From Aquificota bacterium (GTDB lineage Bacteria > Thermosulfidibacterota > Thermosulfidibacteria > Thermosulfidibacterales > B14-G1): DNA of 10,409 nt. The notes under the pieces are model-generated. The model was not told where the DNA came from. It saw nothing but the letters and a program-made list of their open reading frames with translations, and searched no databases. Both the position numbers and the translations under genes were made by a program. Shown here piece by piece: positions 1 through 8,805 of the stretch; position 1 is the first letter of the stretch; each line of letters opens with the position of its first letter. The stretch spans positions 1-10,409 of the forward strand of contig QMPS01000012.1 of the NCBI GenBank assembly GCA_003648675.1, given 5' to 3'.

Positions 1-590
1 AGTGCAATCCTGCCTTGGCTAATGATTTGCATAGGATCTATGACGCCTCTATGAGGGCGGCGGAGATTGTGAGGGCCTTGCAGCTCTTCTCTAGCACCCT
101 CAGGGAGACGGAGTGTGAGGTGGTGGACGTGGAAGAGCTACTCTCCCGGACCCTCCCGGATATAAAGAAGCGGTTAGAGCAGGAAGGGGTCCGCCTGGAG
201 TGGCGGGTGGAAGAGAGTCTTTCTCCCCTCTTCTTACCTCCCCATTATCTCAAAGAGATAGTGGTAAACCTGGTGGGAAATGCCAGGGATGCTATCGTAG
301 ATTCAGGTAAGGGCTCACGGATAGATGTAGAGGTGAGAAGGGAGGGAGGGGACTTGATCATAAGGGTGTCCGATGACGGGCCGGGAATACCCCAGGGGAT
401 CAGGAGCTTCATCTTTGATCCCTTCTTCACCACCAAGCCTCCGGGGAGGGGAACGGGTTTGGGTCTCTCCATGGTTCAGCAGATGGTGGAGAACCTTGGG
501 GGCGCCATAAGGGTGGAGAGTGTAGAGAGCGAAGGAACCACTTTCGTCATAAGCGTTCCTTGTGAGCCCAGGAGAAGGAACAATAGATGA
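1..590 (+). CDS. Sensor histidine kinase, C-terminal part (cut by window start)
   Basis: The frame is open from the first base, so the true start and the phospho-accepting H-box lie upstream of the window. What remains is the second helix of the dimerisation domain ([14 protein letters not shown]) followed by a complete GHKL ATPase domain. Visible boxes are the N-box (Asn codon at 279, NARDAI), the G1 box DDGPGIP (from 372), the F-box FDPFFTTK and the G2 box GRGTGLGLS (around 445-468). The family autophosphorylates on histidine and passes the phosphate to a response regulator; the sensor part is not in view. A TTG at 15 could be read as a start, but it falls inside a conserved domain and is not credible. 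The stop codon overlaps the next kinase's ATG (ATGA), so the two are probably translationally coupled. Confidence 0.93.
   Translation, partial: CNPALANDLHRIYDASMRAAEIVRALQLFSSTLRETECEVVDVEELLSRTLPDIKKRLEQEGVRLEWRVEESLSPLFLPPHYLKEIVVNLVGNARDAIVDSGKGSRIDVEVRREGGDLIIRVSDDGPGIPQGIRSFIFDPFFTTKPPGRGTGLGLSMVQQMVENLGGAIRVESVESEGTTFVISVPCEPRRRNNR
570..579 (+). promoter_or_regulatory. Strong ribosome binding site of the hybrid kinase
   Basis: The purine run AGGAGAAGGA ends 7 bases before the ATG at 587. It lies inside the last codons of the upstream kinase gene. It fixes the ATG at 587 as the start and allows coupled re-initiation. Confidence 0.7.
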
Positions 591-2872
591 GTCTGAGAGT
601 CAAAGGAGCTTTGTTGGTTTCTACTGTCCTGCTAGTGGTGTTGGGGATAGGTGGATGTGTTCTGTACAGGAATATGCACAATCTTACCTATTACCTTTTG
701 AAGAACAAGGCAGCCACCATTGTTCAGCAGGTTTTCACCATCAGAGAGTGGGTGAGTGGCCACGGGGGCGTGTATGTGAGAAAGGGTGAAGAGAGGTTTG
801 TCCTCCAGGTGCCTGCCTTCGTCACCAAAGAGCTTACAAAATACTCGTCAGGTGTGAGGTACAGGCTCTTTTCTTTCCATCCCATCAATCCAGAGAACGC
901 TCCAGATCCCCTGGAGAAGAAGGCCTTGGAGAGTTTTGCTGAGGGGGATGAGGAGTTTTTTACCCTGGTGGAGCGTGAAGGAAAGAGATTTGCTGTTTAT
1001 GTCACTCCTCTCAGGGTGACGTCTGCCTGCGTCCGGTGTCATCCCGGAGCCAGGGTGGGCAGTGTTTTAGGAGGATTGGGGGTCACCTTTTCCGTGGAGA
1101 GGGAGATGAGGACAATGCTCCGCTACGGCCTCAGCCTGGGTTTGGGCGGTGTTGCCGTTCTGTTTGTCATCTTCTTTATGGTGGCCTTCCTCTTGGATAG
1201 GGAAGTGGTGGGCAAGATCAGGGAGGTGGAAGGGGCCTTTGCGCGGGTTTTCCAGGGAGACCTGGAGGTGAGGCTGGCTTTGGAGGGGGCTGCGGAGTTC
1301 TCTTCCCTGTCCCGAGGTTTCAACCGCATGGTGGAGAGGCTGTGCGAACAGGAGAGAGAGCAGGAGAGGATGACGGAGAGGCTGAAGCTGGAGAAGGAGA
1401 AGTTTCAGCGTCTCTTTGAAGGAGCTATGGAGGGGATCTTCTTCCTTGATAAGGATGGTAAGATAAGAGATGTGAATCCGGAAGGTTTGAGATTGCTGGG
1501 TTGTGAAGACAAGGGTGAACTACAGGGCAGGGACTTTTTCGGTGATTTATGCCCCTCTGTGGAGCTTTTCCTGAAGCTTTCCAGCGGAGGAGAGGTGAGG
1601 GAGTCAGAGGTTGTCCTCAGGAGGGTTTCAGGGGGAGAGGTGGTGGTGGACATGTTCTGGTTCTCGGTGGGAGATCTCCATTGTATCTGGGGTTACTGGG
1701 GTACGATTCGTGATGTGTCAGAAGAGAAGAGTCTGGAGCGACAGCTTATCAAAGCGCAGCGTATGGAGGCCCTTGGAGTGTTGGCGGGGGGGATAGCCCA
1801 CGACTTCAACAATATCCTGTCTGGGGTTTTGGGGTTTGTGGAGCTCTGCTTGGATGAAGTGCCCAGGGACTCCCAGGTCTATGAGAGGCTCAACATGTGT
1901 CTGGAGGCCTTGAAGAGAGGCAGTGGTCTGGCCAGTCAGCTTCTGGATTTTGCCCGGGCCCGGGAAGACCAGATGCGCCTTTTGGATCTGAACCTTTTGG
2001 TGAAGGAGCTTTCGAAGATTCTAAAAGAGACCCTTCCTAAGATGATTGAGGTGGATGTGCAATTAGATCCCCAGCTCAAGTTCGTTATGGCTGATCCGGC
2101 TCAGATTCACCAGGCCCTCCTCAACCTCTGTATCAACGCCAGAGACGCCATGACTCAGGGCGGAACGTTGTTGCTGAAGACGGAAAACATCACTCTGGAG
2201 GAGGAAGATACCCGTTTGGATCTTCCTCCGGGGAACTATGTGGTCCTCACCGTTTCCGATACGGGATGCGGTATGGACGAGGAGACGGTGAAGAGGATAT
2301 TTGAGCCTTTCTTCACCACCAAGAAGGAGCGAGGCACGGGTTTAGGGTTGACCATCACCAACTCCATCGTCAAAAGCCATGGAGGAGCCATCGAAGTGAA
2401 GAGCCAGGTGGAGAAGGGAACCACTTTCAGAGTGTATCTTCCCGCTTCGGAGGTTAAAGAGGAGAGGGCTGGGAAGGATGTATACACCTTCTTCAGCAGG
2501 AAAGGCGTGGGCAAGGTTTTGGTGGTAGATGATGAGCCCATGGTGAGGGACTCTGTGGCAGCTATGGTGGCAAGGCTGGGATACGAGCCTATTAAGGCTT
2601 CTTCGGGAGAGGAGGCCCTGGAGATATATAGGGAGGAGGGCAAGGAGATTGTAGCCGTTCTCTTGGACCTTTACATGCCCGGCATGGGTGGTATAAGGGC
2701 CTTGGAGAAACTCATGAAGATGGAGCCCAGGCCCAAGGTGATTATATCTTCAGGTTACAAGGACAAGGATCTTGAAGAAGCTGTAAGGGAAATGGGGGCT
2801 CTGGCCTACCTCAGTAAGCCCTATGGCCAAAAGGATCTATCTGAGATCCTCTGGAAAGTAGTGGGCGATTGA
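587..2872 (+). CDS. Membrane-bound hybrid sensor histidine kinase with haem-type (CxxCH) periplasmic sensor domain
   Basis: This is a 761-residue protein with a complete hybrid-kinase layout. A signal anchor at about 8-27 is followed by a periplasmic domain (about 28-177) of the DUF3365/Tll0287 type, with CVRCH at 148-152, a c-type haem attachment motif. A second membrane segment lies at about 178-202, then a HAMP linker, a charged coiled coil (about 245-272) and a PAS domain (about 273-385). HisKA carries H405 in AHDFNN. The ATPase domain has N517 and D558 (DTGCGMD), FEPFFTTK and GTGLGLT. The receiver domain at about 643-760 has D648/D649, phospho-acceptor D694 and K744. Known family logic is that redox state or a ligand at the haem controls kinase activity; that signal is inferred here. 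No DNA-binding regulator is in the window, so the output is unknown. The start is fixed by a strong ribosome binding site at 570-579. Confidence 0.93.
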   Translation: MSLRVKGALLVSTVLLVVLGIGGCVLYRNMHNLTYYLLKNKAATIVQQVFTIREWVSGHGGVYVRKGEERFVLQVPAFVTKELTKYSSGVRYRLFSFHPINPENAPDPLEKKALESFAEGDEEFFTLVEREGKRFAVYVTPLRVTSACVRCHPGARVGSVLGGLGVTFSVEREMRTMLRYGLSLGLGGVAVLFVIFFMVAFLLDREVVGKIREVEGAFARVFQGDLEVRLALEGAAEFSSLSRGFNRMVERLCEQEREQERMTERLKLEKEKFQRLFEGAMEGIFFLDKDGKIRDVNPEGLRLLGCEDKGELQGRDFFGDLCPSVELFLKLSSGGEVRESEVVLRRVSGGEVVVDMFWFSVGDLHCIWGYWGTIRDVSEEKSLERQLIKAQRMEALGVLAGGIAHDFNNILSGVLGFVELCLDEVPRDSQVYERLNMCLEALKRGSGLASQLLDFARAREDQMRLLDLNLLVKELSKILKETLPKMIEVDVQLDPQLKFVMADPAQIHQALLNLCINARDAMTQGGTLLLKTENITLEEEDTRLDLPPGNYVVLTVSDTGCGMDEETVKRIFEPFFTTKKERGTGLGLTITNSIVKSHGGAIEVKSQVEKGTTFRVYLPASEVKEERAGKDVYTFFSRKGVGKVLVVDDEPMVRDSVAAMVARLGYEPIKASSGEEALEIYREEGKEIVAVLLDLYMPGMGGIRALEKLMKMEPRPKVIISSGYKDKDLEEAVREMGALAYLSKPYGQKDLSEILWKVVGD

Positions 2873-2928
2873 CAACCTTCCGTGTATCCCTTAGAAGAGA
2901 CCCCGTCTTTCTCCAGGGAGATTCTCCG

Positions 2929-3655
2929 ATGAAGCGGGCGTTAGTCGTCTTTTCAGGAGGGTTGGATTCTACTACGGCCCTTTACTGGGCCAGGGAGATG
3001 TTTGACGAGGTCTATACCCTTACTTTTCTCTACGGCCAGCGCCACTTTCTGGAGGTGGAGATGGCCAAGAAGATAGCGGAGAGGGTAGGGGTTAAGGAGC
3101 ACGCCTTTTTGGAAGTGGATCTCTCTCAGGTGGGGGGGTCGGCCCTTACCGATCCTTCCATTGAGGTTCCTTTGGACAGGGAACCCACTGAAGGGGGAAT
3201 CCCTATCACCTATGTGCCCTTCAGGAATGGTATTTTTCTCTCTTTGGCCGTTGCTTGGGCCGAGGTGAAGGGCATAGGCCATCTGGTGGGAGGCTGGAAC
3301 GCAGTGGACTTTTCTGGCTATCCCGACTGCCGGGAGGAATTCCTGAGATGCATGGAGAAGGCTATAAACCTGAACCAGGGCTGGTGTAGAAGGTAGGCCC
3401 TTTCATATCCATGCCCCTTTGATCCGTCTAACTAAGGGGGAGATAATAGCTCTGGGCCTCTCCTTGGGAGCGGACTATTCTTGGTCTCTCTCTTGTTATC
3501 AAGGAGGGGAGGTGCCTTGTGGGCACTGTGACAGTTGTATCCTCAGGGCCAGGGGGTGGAGGAAGGTGGGGATACTGGACCACCTCCTAGAGAGGCTTTT
3601 GAGAGAGGGGAAACTCTCCCTGAGCAAAGGAGAGAGGCTGGACAAAATTGCTTAA
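2929..3655 (+). pseudogene. queC: 7-cyano-7-deazaguanine synthase, frameshifted
   Basis: QueC converts 7-carboxy-7-deazaguanine plus ammonia and ATP into preQ0, on the queuosine tRNA-modification pathway, in the cytoplasm. The first part (ATG 2929 to a stop at 3396) has the PP-loop motif SGGLDS at residues 9-14 and runs to AINL. The frame then breaks. A different frame from 3373 continues the family sequence ([16 protein letters not shown], then RLTKGE) to a stop at 3655, and it contains the four zinc-ligand cysteines (codons at 3494, 3518, 3527, 3536). Restoring two bases after 3372 (CTG-GGA-ACC) would give the expected L-G-T and a protein of about 242 residues, normal for QueC. The start is chosen at 2929 because AGGGAG lies 8 bases upstream and the P-loop sits at the usual distance. 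An in-frame TTG at 2869 is less likely. No other queuosine gene is in view. It may be a young pseudogene or a sequence error. Confidence 0.9.
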
Positions 3656-3680
3656 AGGGGCCCATTTAGTGGATTAAATG

Positions 3681-3709
3681 TTGACATAGCGGGGAGGTAA
3701 ATTTATATT
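3681..3709 (+). promoter_or_regulatory. Sigma-70 type promoter for the tRNA-Arg/tadA/tRNA-Ser unit
   Basis: A perfect -35 hexamer TTGACA (3681-3686) is followed after exactly 17 bases by TATATT (3704-3709). Downstream is a GC-rich discriminator (CTACCCGCG, from 3710), as seen at growth-rate and ppGpp-controlled stable-RNA promoters. Transcription should begin at about 3715-3718, about 40 bases before tRNA-Arg. It is the best promoter in the window. Confidence 0.85.
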
Positions 3710-3755
3710 CTACCCGCGTAACATTCACAGTTTTGGTTCTTTCAAGTTCTTATGC

Positions 3756-3832
3756 GCGCCCATAGCTCAACTGGATAGAGCACGGGACTACGGATCCCGG
3801 GGTTGGGGGTTCGACTCCCTCTGGGCGCGCCA
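3756..3832 (+). tRNA. tRNA-Arg (anticodon ACG)
   Basis: A complete cloverleaf can be drawn by hand. The acceptor is GCGCCCA (3756-3762) with TGGGCGC (3822-3828), and the D stem is GCTC/GAGC. The anticodon stem is CGGGA/TCCCG around the loop CTACGGA, with anticodon ACG at 3790-3792. The variable loop is GGGTT. The T stem is GGGGG/CCCTC with one G-T pair, enclosing TTCGACT. Discriminator G3829 is followed by an encoded CCA (3830-3832). A34 of this tRNA is the known substrate of TadA, whose gene starts 13 bases downstream; after conversion to inosine it reads CGU, CGC and CGA. The promoter at 3681-3709 precedes it. Confidence 0.97.
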
Positions 3833-4325
3833 TCCAAGGGAGAGGATGCAGGTCTATTTCAATGAAAGGATAGTGTGTAGCTTTATGGAAGAAGCCCTGG
3901 AGGAGGCACAGAAGGCTTATTTTCTCGGCGAGGTGCCGGTGGGGGCTATTGTGGTGGACAGCGAGTACAATATAATCGCTAGGTCTCATAATCTTCGTGA
4001 GACCCTGGGGGACCCCACGGCCCATGCAGAGATCCTAGCCATAAGGGAAGCTTCTAAGAGGCTGGGAGATTGGAGACTATCGGGTTGCAGCCTATTTGTT
4101 ACTTTGGAGCCTTGTATTATGTGTGTTGGGGCCATTATACAGTCTCGGATCGATTACCTCTTTTTTGGAGCCAGGGATCCCAAAGCAGGTGCTGTGGTTT
4201 CCTTGTATCGCATTCTGGACGATCCCCGGTTTAATCATAGGGTGAATTACTATCCCGGGGTGCTGGAGAAGAGGGCTTCCATGATGCTGAAGTCCTTCTT
4301 CTCTGGTCTTAGGGGTAGAAAGAAG

Positions 4326-4475
<150 letters not shown>

Positions 4476-5756
4476 ATGGGAAGGAGTGAAACCACCGCTG
4501 TAGAGGGTCTCAATCTCCAAGAACTCAAAAGGATGACCGTCTCACAGCTTGTTAAGCTGGCCAAAGAGCTGGGGATTTCCGGGACCTCCGGTCTAAGGAA
4601 GCAGGAGCTCATCTTTCGTATCTTGGAGGGACAGGCTCAGAAGAACGGTCTCCTCTTCGGGGAAGGGGTCCTGGAGGTGTTGCCGGATGGCTTTGGCTTT
4701 TTAAGGTCTCCTACCTACAACTATCTTCCTGGCCCCGATGATATCTATGTGTCCCCCTCCCAGATAAAGAGATTTGGTCTCAAGACCGGGGACACTGTGT
4801 CGGGACAAATCCGTCCTCCAAAGGAAGGAGAGAAGTATTTTGCCCTCCTCAAAGTGGAGGCTATAAACTTTGAGAGTCCCGAGGTGGCTAGGGAGAGGAT
4901 CCACTTCGACAATCTCACTCCCCTGTATCCCGATGAAAGGATAGTTCTGGAAACCGCCCCTGATAACCTTTCTATGAGGGTTATGGATCTCATCACTCCC
5001 ATAGGCAAGGGGCAGAGAGGACTTATTGTGGCTCCACCTAGAACGGGTAAGACAGTGTTACTTCAAAATATTGCTAACTCCGTCACCACGAATCATCCCG
5101 AGATTTATCTTATAGTCCTTCTGGTAGGGGAGAGGCCCGAAGAGGTGACGGATATGCAGAGGAGTGTCAAAGGAGAGGTGGTGAGCTCCACTTTCGATGA
5201 GCCCCCTCAACGTCATGTTCAAGTGGCAGAGATAGTGATTGAGAAGGCCAAGAGGCTGGTGGAGTGCAAGAGAGATGTGGTGATCCTTCTGGACAGTATC
5301 ACCCGTCTCACTAGGGCTTATAACGCTCTGGTGCCTTCGTCGGGCAGGGTTCTCTCGGGTGGCATTGAAGCTAACGCCTTGGACAAGCCCAAAAAGATCT
5401 TTGGCACGGCCAGGAACATTGAGGAGGGGGGAAGCCTCACCATTATTGCTACAGCCCTCATCGAGACGGGCAGCCGCATGGATGATGTGATCTTCGAGGA
5501 GTTCAAGGGCACGGGCAACATGGAGCTTCATCTCATCCGGGCTCTGGCCGATAGGCGCATCTTCCCTGCCATAGACCTTCAGAAGTCAGGCACCAGGAGG
5601 GAGGAGCTCCTTCTGTCCCAGTTTGAACTCAATCGTATCTGGATCCTCAGGAAGCTCTTGGCCACCCTCAATCCCGTGGAGGCCATGGAGTTTCTTCTGA
5701 ACAAGCTGAGGGGAGCCAAAAGTAACAGAGAGTTTTTGGAGTCCATGAGTGCCTGA
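4476..5756 (+). CDS. rho: Transcription termination factor Rho
   Basis: Rho is the hexameric RNA-dependent ATPase that translocates on untranslated RNA and releases RNA polymerase. The 426-residue length matches the family (about 420). In order it has the N-terminal helical domain (about 10-52, [17 protein letters not shown]), an OB-fold RNA-binding domain (about 60-130, [15 protein letters not shown]) and a RecA-like ATPase. The Walker A motif is APPRTGKT at 186-193, with K192 and T193; it differs from the common APPKAGKT only by R and T. Walker B is [10 protein letters not shown] with D273. [12 protein letters not shown] and SGTRREELL are the usual Q-loop and R-loop/arginine-finger regions. 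No large insertion or prion-like segment is present. It lies 59 bases after tRNA-Ser and 12 bases before the next gene. Confidence 0.98.
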   Translation: MGRSETTAVEGLNLQELKRMTVSQLVKLAKELGISGTSGLRKQELIFRILEGQAQKNGLLFGEGVLEVLPDGFGFLRSPTYNYLPGPDDIYVSPSQIKRFGLKTGDTVSGQIRPPKEGEKYFALLKVEAINFESPEVARERIHFDNLTPLYPDERIVLETAPDNLSMRVMDLITPIGKGQRGLIVAPPRTGKTVLLQNIANSVTTNHPEIYLIVLLVGERPEEVTDMQRSVKGEVVSSTFDEPPQRHVQVAEIVIEKAKRLVECKRDVVILLDSITRLTRAYNALVPSSGRVLSGGIEANALDKPKKIFGTARNIEEGGSLTIIATALIETGSRMDDVIFEEFKGTGNMELHLIRALADRRIFPAIDLQKSGTRREELLLSQFELNRIWILRKLLATLNPVEAMEFLLNKLRGAKSNREFLESMSA

Positions 5757-5768
5757 GGATACCGGGGT

Positions 5769-7274
5769 ATGGAGATCAGGGTCAGATGGAGGGGCCTGGA
5801 CAGGGAGACCCTGACTACCCCTGGAGTGAAGCTCAGTTATCTGCTCACTAAGGAGAACATAGACTTTCCCTTTCCCTGTGGTGGAGAGGGTCTGTGTGGC
5901 CGTTGTAAGGTGAAGTTTCTGAAGAACCCCCCTCCCCCCACTCCAGCCGAGAGGCGCCTCCTCTCTCCTTTTGAGTTGGGGGAGGGGGTGAGACTGGCCT
6001 GCTGCGCCGTGGTGGAGAAGTCCACGGAGGTGGAGCTTCTGGGGGAGAGGACGGTGGTGCCCGACGATTTCCTCCTGGATCTGGCGAGTTTAGTCTCCCC
6101 TGGTCATCCCCCCCGGGAGGGGGCCTGTTGTTGTGCCTTGGATCTGGGTACTACCACCCTGGCCCTCTCTCGTCTGGACGTTTGCCAGGGGGCTCGGATT
6201 TCTGTGGAGGTTATGGCTAATCCCCAGAGAGTCTGGGGAAGTGACGTGGTTTCCAGGATGGGGGCTTCTTTGGAGGGAAAAGGGGAGGACATGGTTCGAG
6301 TTCTTTGGGATCTTCTTCTGCCCAAACTGGAGGGGACCTCTTATCTGGTGGTGGCGGGCAATGCGGTCATGGACACCATCCTGGCAGGGTATCCTGTTGA
6401 TTCTCTGGCCCGTTATCCCTTTGAATCTCCCTTTCCGGGTGGGGAGTGGAAAGAGGAACCTGTGCCCCACTACTTCATGCCCTTGGTGGGAAGGTTTCTG
6501 GGGGGGGATGCGGCGGCTCTCCTTTTGGTGTTGGACCTTATGGGGGCGGAGAGGCCTGCTTTGGCTTTGGATCTGGGTACCAACGCTGAAGTTCTCCTGG
6601 TGACCCATAGAGGAGTGAGGGCTGCATCGGCCCCTGCAGGCCCAGCTTTTGAAGGGGTGGGCATAACATCGGGAATAGGCCTCTCTCCGGGAGCTGTGAC
6701 CAGGGTTGAGAAGGGGGACGGAACTCTGGCGTTTCACACTTTGAACGGGGGCTGATCCCGGGGCTTTTGTGGCTCAGGGCGTTTATCTTGGGTGGCTTTA
6801 CTCCTGAGTGAGGGTGTATTGGAGCCTACTGGGAGGATAAAAGAGAGAGGGGAGTTGTCTCCTTTTTGGAGGGAGATGAGGAACGAGGAAGGACTCATTC
6901 TGGAAGGAGGTCTCACCTTGACCCAGGAGGATGTGAGGAAGGTCCAGCTGGCCAAAGCTGCCGTGGCTAGTGCCTGGCGTGTGCTCCTTTCCATGGAAGA
7001 AGTGTTGGAAGGGGAACTCACCCTTTACATGGCTGGGGCCTTTGGGTCTTCTTTGCCCCTGGAGGATCTGGTGATCCTGGGCCTGGTTCCTTCCCAGGTT
7101 AAGGGGCTTGTTCCATTGGGTAACGTTTCCCTCTTGGGAGCCGAGGTGGTGGCTTTGTCTCGTTCTTGTCTGAAAAGGGTTGAGAAACTGGTGGGGGATG
7201 TGGAGGTGATGGATCTCGCCCTTTGGGATGGGTATCAGGAGACCTATCTGGAGAGCCTCCATTTCCCGGGTTGA
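5769..7274 (+). pseudogene. 2Fe-2S ferredoxin/ASKHA ATPase (RACo-like corrinoid activation protein), interrupted by in-frame TGA
   Basis: An N-terminal plant-type 2Fe-2S domain has C37, C43, C46 and C78 (CGGEGLCGRC, then RLACC). After a linker comes an ASKHA (actin-like) ATPase region with two phosphate loops, ALDLGTTT at D125 and ALDLGTNAE at D268. The family includes the reductive activators of corrinoid proteins, which use ATP to reduce the cobalt of methyltransferase-bound corrinoids. The frame meets TGA at 6753-6755, then continues in the same frame with SRGFCGSG, the next conserved block, and on through AGAFGSSLPLEDL to a stop at 7272-7274, giving about 501 codons. Nothing suggests a normal gene end at the TGA, since the ATPase fold is incomplete there. 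No corrinoid methyltransferase is nearby, so the exact partner is unknown. It could be a fresh nonsense mutation or a sequence error; other genes here use TGA as a stop. Confidence 0.85.
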
Positions 7275-7277
7275 GCT

Positions 7278-7739
7278 ATGGAAGTTAAGGGGATAGATGA
7301 ACTGGGCCCGTGGCTGGATCATCTGGTGGCCCTCTATTTGGATGCCTATCAGGGGTTGGGGGAGTACGCCTACACTCGTCCTAGGGATGTGCGCCATTAC
7401 ATGAGATGGCTCTTCAAGAGGGCTCCCCACTCCTTCTTTCTGGCAGTGGAAGGGCAGAGGCTTTTGGGTTTCATAGTGGCTGACTCCCAGTGGCTGGAGG
7501 AAGGAGAGCCCGTAGGTGAGATCCACGAGATTGTGGTGGCTCCTGGTGCTAGGGAGAAGGGAGTGGGTAAGGCCCTTATAGAGAAGGCACTGGAGCATTT
7601 CCAACAGGAGGGCCTGGGTAAGGTAGGTCTGTGGGTGGGTGAGAGGAACCTAAAAGCCCAGGAATTTTACCGTCGCTTAGGTTTTCGAGAGAGAGGAAAG
7701 GTGGGGCATTGGATCAGGATGGAACGTCCCCTTCCATGA
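7278..7739 (+). CDS. GNAT-family N-acetyltransferase
   Basis: A 153-residue protein of normal GNAT size. The acetyl-CoA binding motif A is clear (EIVVAPGAREKGVGKALI, with R-x-x-G-x-G pyrophosphate loop as REKGVG), and so is motif B (NLKAQEFYRRLGFRERG). The family moves an acetyl group from acetyl-CoA to an amine on a protein or small molecule; the substrate cannot be told from sequence. It resembles RimI-like ribosomal or protein acetyltransferases only in general layout. It starts 3 bases after the stop of the ASKHA gene with a poor ribosome binding site of its own, so coupled translation is likely. Its last 26 bases overlap the 3' end of the minus-strand M20 gene. Confidence 0.88.
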   Translation: MEVKGIDELGPWLDHLVALYLDAYQGLGEYAYTRPRDVRHYMRWLFKRAPHSFFLAVEGQRLLGFIVADSQWLEEGEPVGEIHEIVVAPGAREKGVGKALIEKALEHFQQEGLGKVGLWVGERNLKAQEFYRRLGFRERGKVGHWIRMERPLP

Positions 7740-8805
7740 TTTTCTCGAGAAGTCTCTCCAGGGTTTTGTAGGCCAGGGTGAGCTCTTCTATGTCCACCTT
7801 CTCCCGGGGGGTGTGGCAGGCGGGCAGGTGCCCGGGGCCAAAGATCACCGCTTGGGTGCCCCCTTCCAATAAATGGGCAGCATCGGTCCAGCTCTTCATG
7901 CCTCCCAAGGAGGCTTTGAGTCCCGTGGTTTCCTCCAAGGCTTGGGCAAGGGCTTCCACTATCCAGGAGTTTGGATCTATTTGGAAGGGGAGGGAGACAT
8001 CTTTAAAGGTGTAATCCACGTTTTCCCTTTCCAAGGTTTGGACTATCTCGGCTGCGGCCTCTTCTATGTTCTGGTGGGGGAGGATTCTGAAGTCCAGTAA
8101 AACTCGGCAGAGGTGAGGAATGCGCAGGGTGCCATCTCCTCCTGAGAAGAGAAGGATGTTCATGAGGGACTTTCCCAAGCGTGGGTCTTCCTCTCCCAAA
8201 AAGTGGAGATCTTTTAGAAGATCTACCATTTTTATGGCTTTCTCTATGGCGTTTTCTCCCGCTTCTACCTCGCTGCCGTGAGCCATTTTCCCTAGGGTGG
8301 TGAACTCGACCTCCAAGGAACCCGCTTCACAGGAGCAGATTTTTAGATCTGTGGGTTCCAGGACGATGCCCCAAGGGGGAAGTTTTTCCTTGGCCAGAGT
8401 TTCGGAGCCTTTTCCCTGGTCTTCCTCGTCCACCAGGAAGGCGAAGGTGACAGGTAGTCTTTCCAGTTCTCCTGCAAACCTCACCAAGAGGCCTATGAGA
8501 ATTGCCACTCCTGCCTTATCGTCACAGGCCCCCAGTCCCCATACGGCCTCTTCTTCCACCCGGGGTTGGGGGGGGAGACCATCCAAGGGAGGCACGGTGT
8601 CCACGTGGGCGGACAGGATGAGACAGTTTCCCTTCCGGTGGTTCACCAGAATGTTGTACCACTGGTTCTCTACCCTCTGGCGCAGGGCGGGGATTCCCAG
8701 ACCAGCGATAAAGTCTTCCAGATAGCCCAGGACTTGGCCTTCCTCTCCCGAGACACTGGGAATGGCCACCAATCGGCACAACTCATCAACCAGGAATTCT
8801 TCCAT
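7714..8805 (-). CDS. M20-family metallohydrolase (ArgE/DapE/ACY1 type amidohydrolase)
   Basis: A 363-residue di-zinc amidohydrolase, likely cytoplasmic. Visible active-site blocks are H67-V-D69-T-V-P (metal ligand and its helper aspartate), GLGACDDKAG with bridging D95, D-E127-E128 (general base and ligand) and the C-terminal metal histidine H331 in ACHTPREKVDIEEL. The internal KMAHGS segment belongs to the lid domain that mediates dimerisation. Members remove acyl or succinyl groups from amino acids (acetylornithine, succinyl-diaminopimelate, acetyl-lysine) or cleave dipeptides. No arginine- or lysine-pathway gene is adjacent, so the substrate stays open. ATG 8805 is the only usable start before an upstream in-frame stop; its ribosome binding site (AGAGAAAG) is weak. 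The gene is alone on the minus strand, convergent with the GNAT gene and divergent from the flavin reductase gene. Confidence 0.9.
   Translation of the reverse strand: MEEFLVDELCRLVAIPSVSGEEGQVLGYLEDFIAGLGIPALRQRVENQWYNILVNHRKGNCLILSAHVDTVPPLDGLPPQPRVEEEAVWGLGACDDKAGVAILIGLLVRFAGELERLPVTFAFLVDEEDQGKGSETLAKEKLPPWGIVLEPTDLKICSCEAGSLEVEFTTLGKMAHGSEVEAGENAIEKAIKMVDLLKDLHFLGEEDPRLGKSLMNILLFSGGDGTLRIPHLCRVLLDFRILPHQNIEEAAAEIVQTLERENVDYTFKDVSLPFQIDPNSWIVEALAQALEETTGLKASLGGMKSWTDAAHLLEGGTQAVIFGPGHLPACHTPREKVDIEELTLAYKTLERLLEKIMEGDVPS

Noticed and set aside
2873..2928. Possible preQ1 riboswitch before queC
   Set aside because: The 56-base leader has no recognisable preQ1 aptamer pattern. It only shows a ribosome binding site and a trivial GGAG/CTCC pairing (2917-2920 with 2924-2927).
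2869..2928. Upstream TTG start for queC at 2869
   Set aside because: It would add 20 residues unlike QueC and overlaps the kinase stop. ATG 2929 has a proper ribosome binding site and the normal distance to SGGLDS.
6753..6779. Selenocysteine codon with a SECIS hairpin in the ASKHA gene
   Set aside because: A hairpin does follow the TGA, but this family position is not known to be Cys or Sec. The hairpin is also largely dictated by the conserved coding of RGFCGSG. Kept as a test under the finding, not called as a feature.
5058..7604. Long minus-strand open frames opposite rho, the ASKHA gene and the GNAT gene
   Set aside because: Their translations show no family motifs and have odd composition (rich in Pro, Ser, His and Arg). 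They lie opposite well-supported genes.
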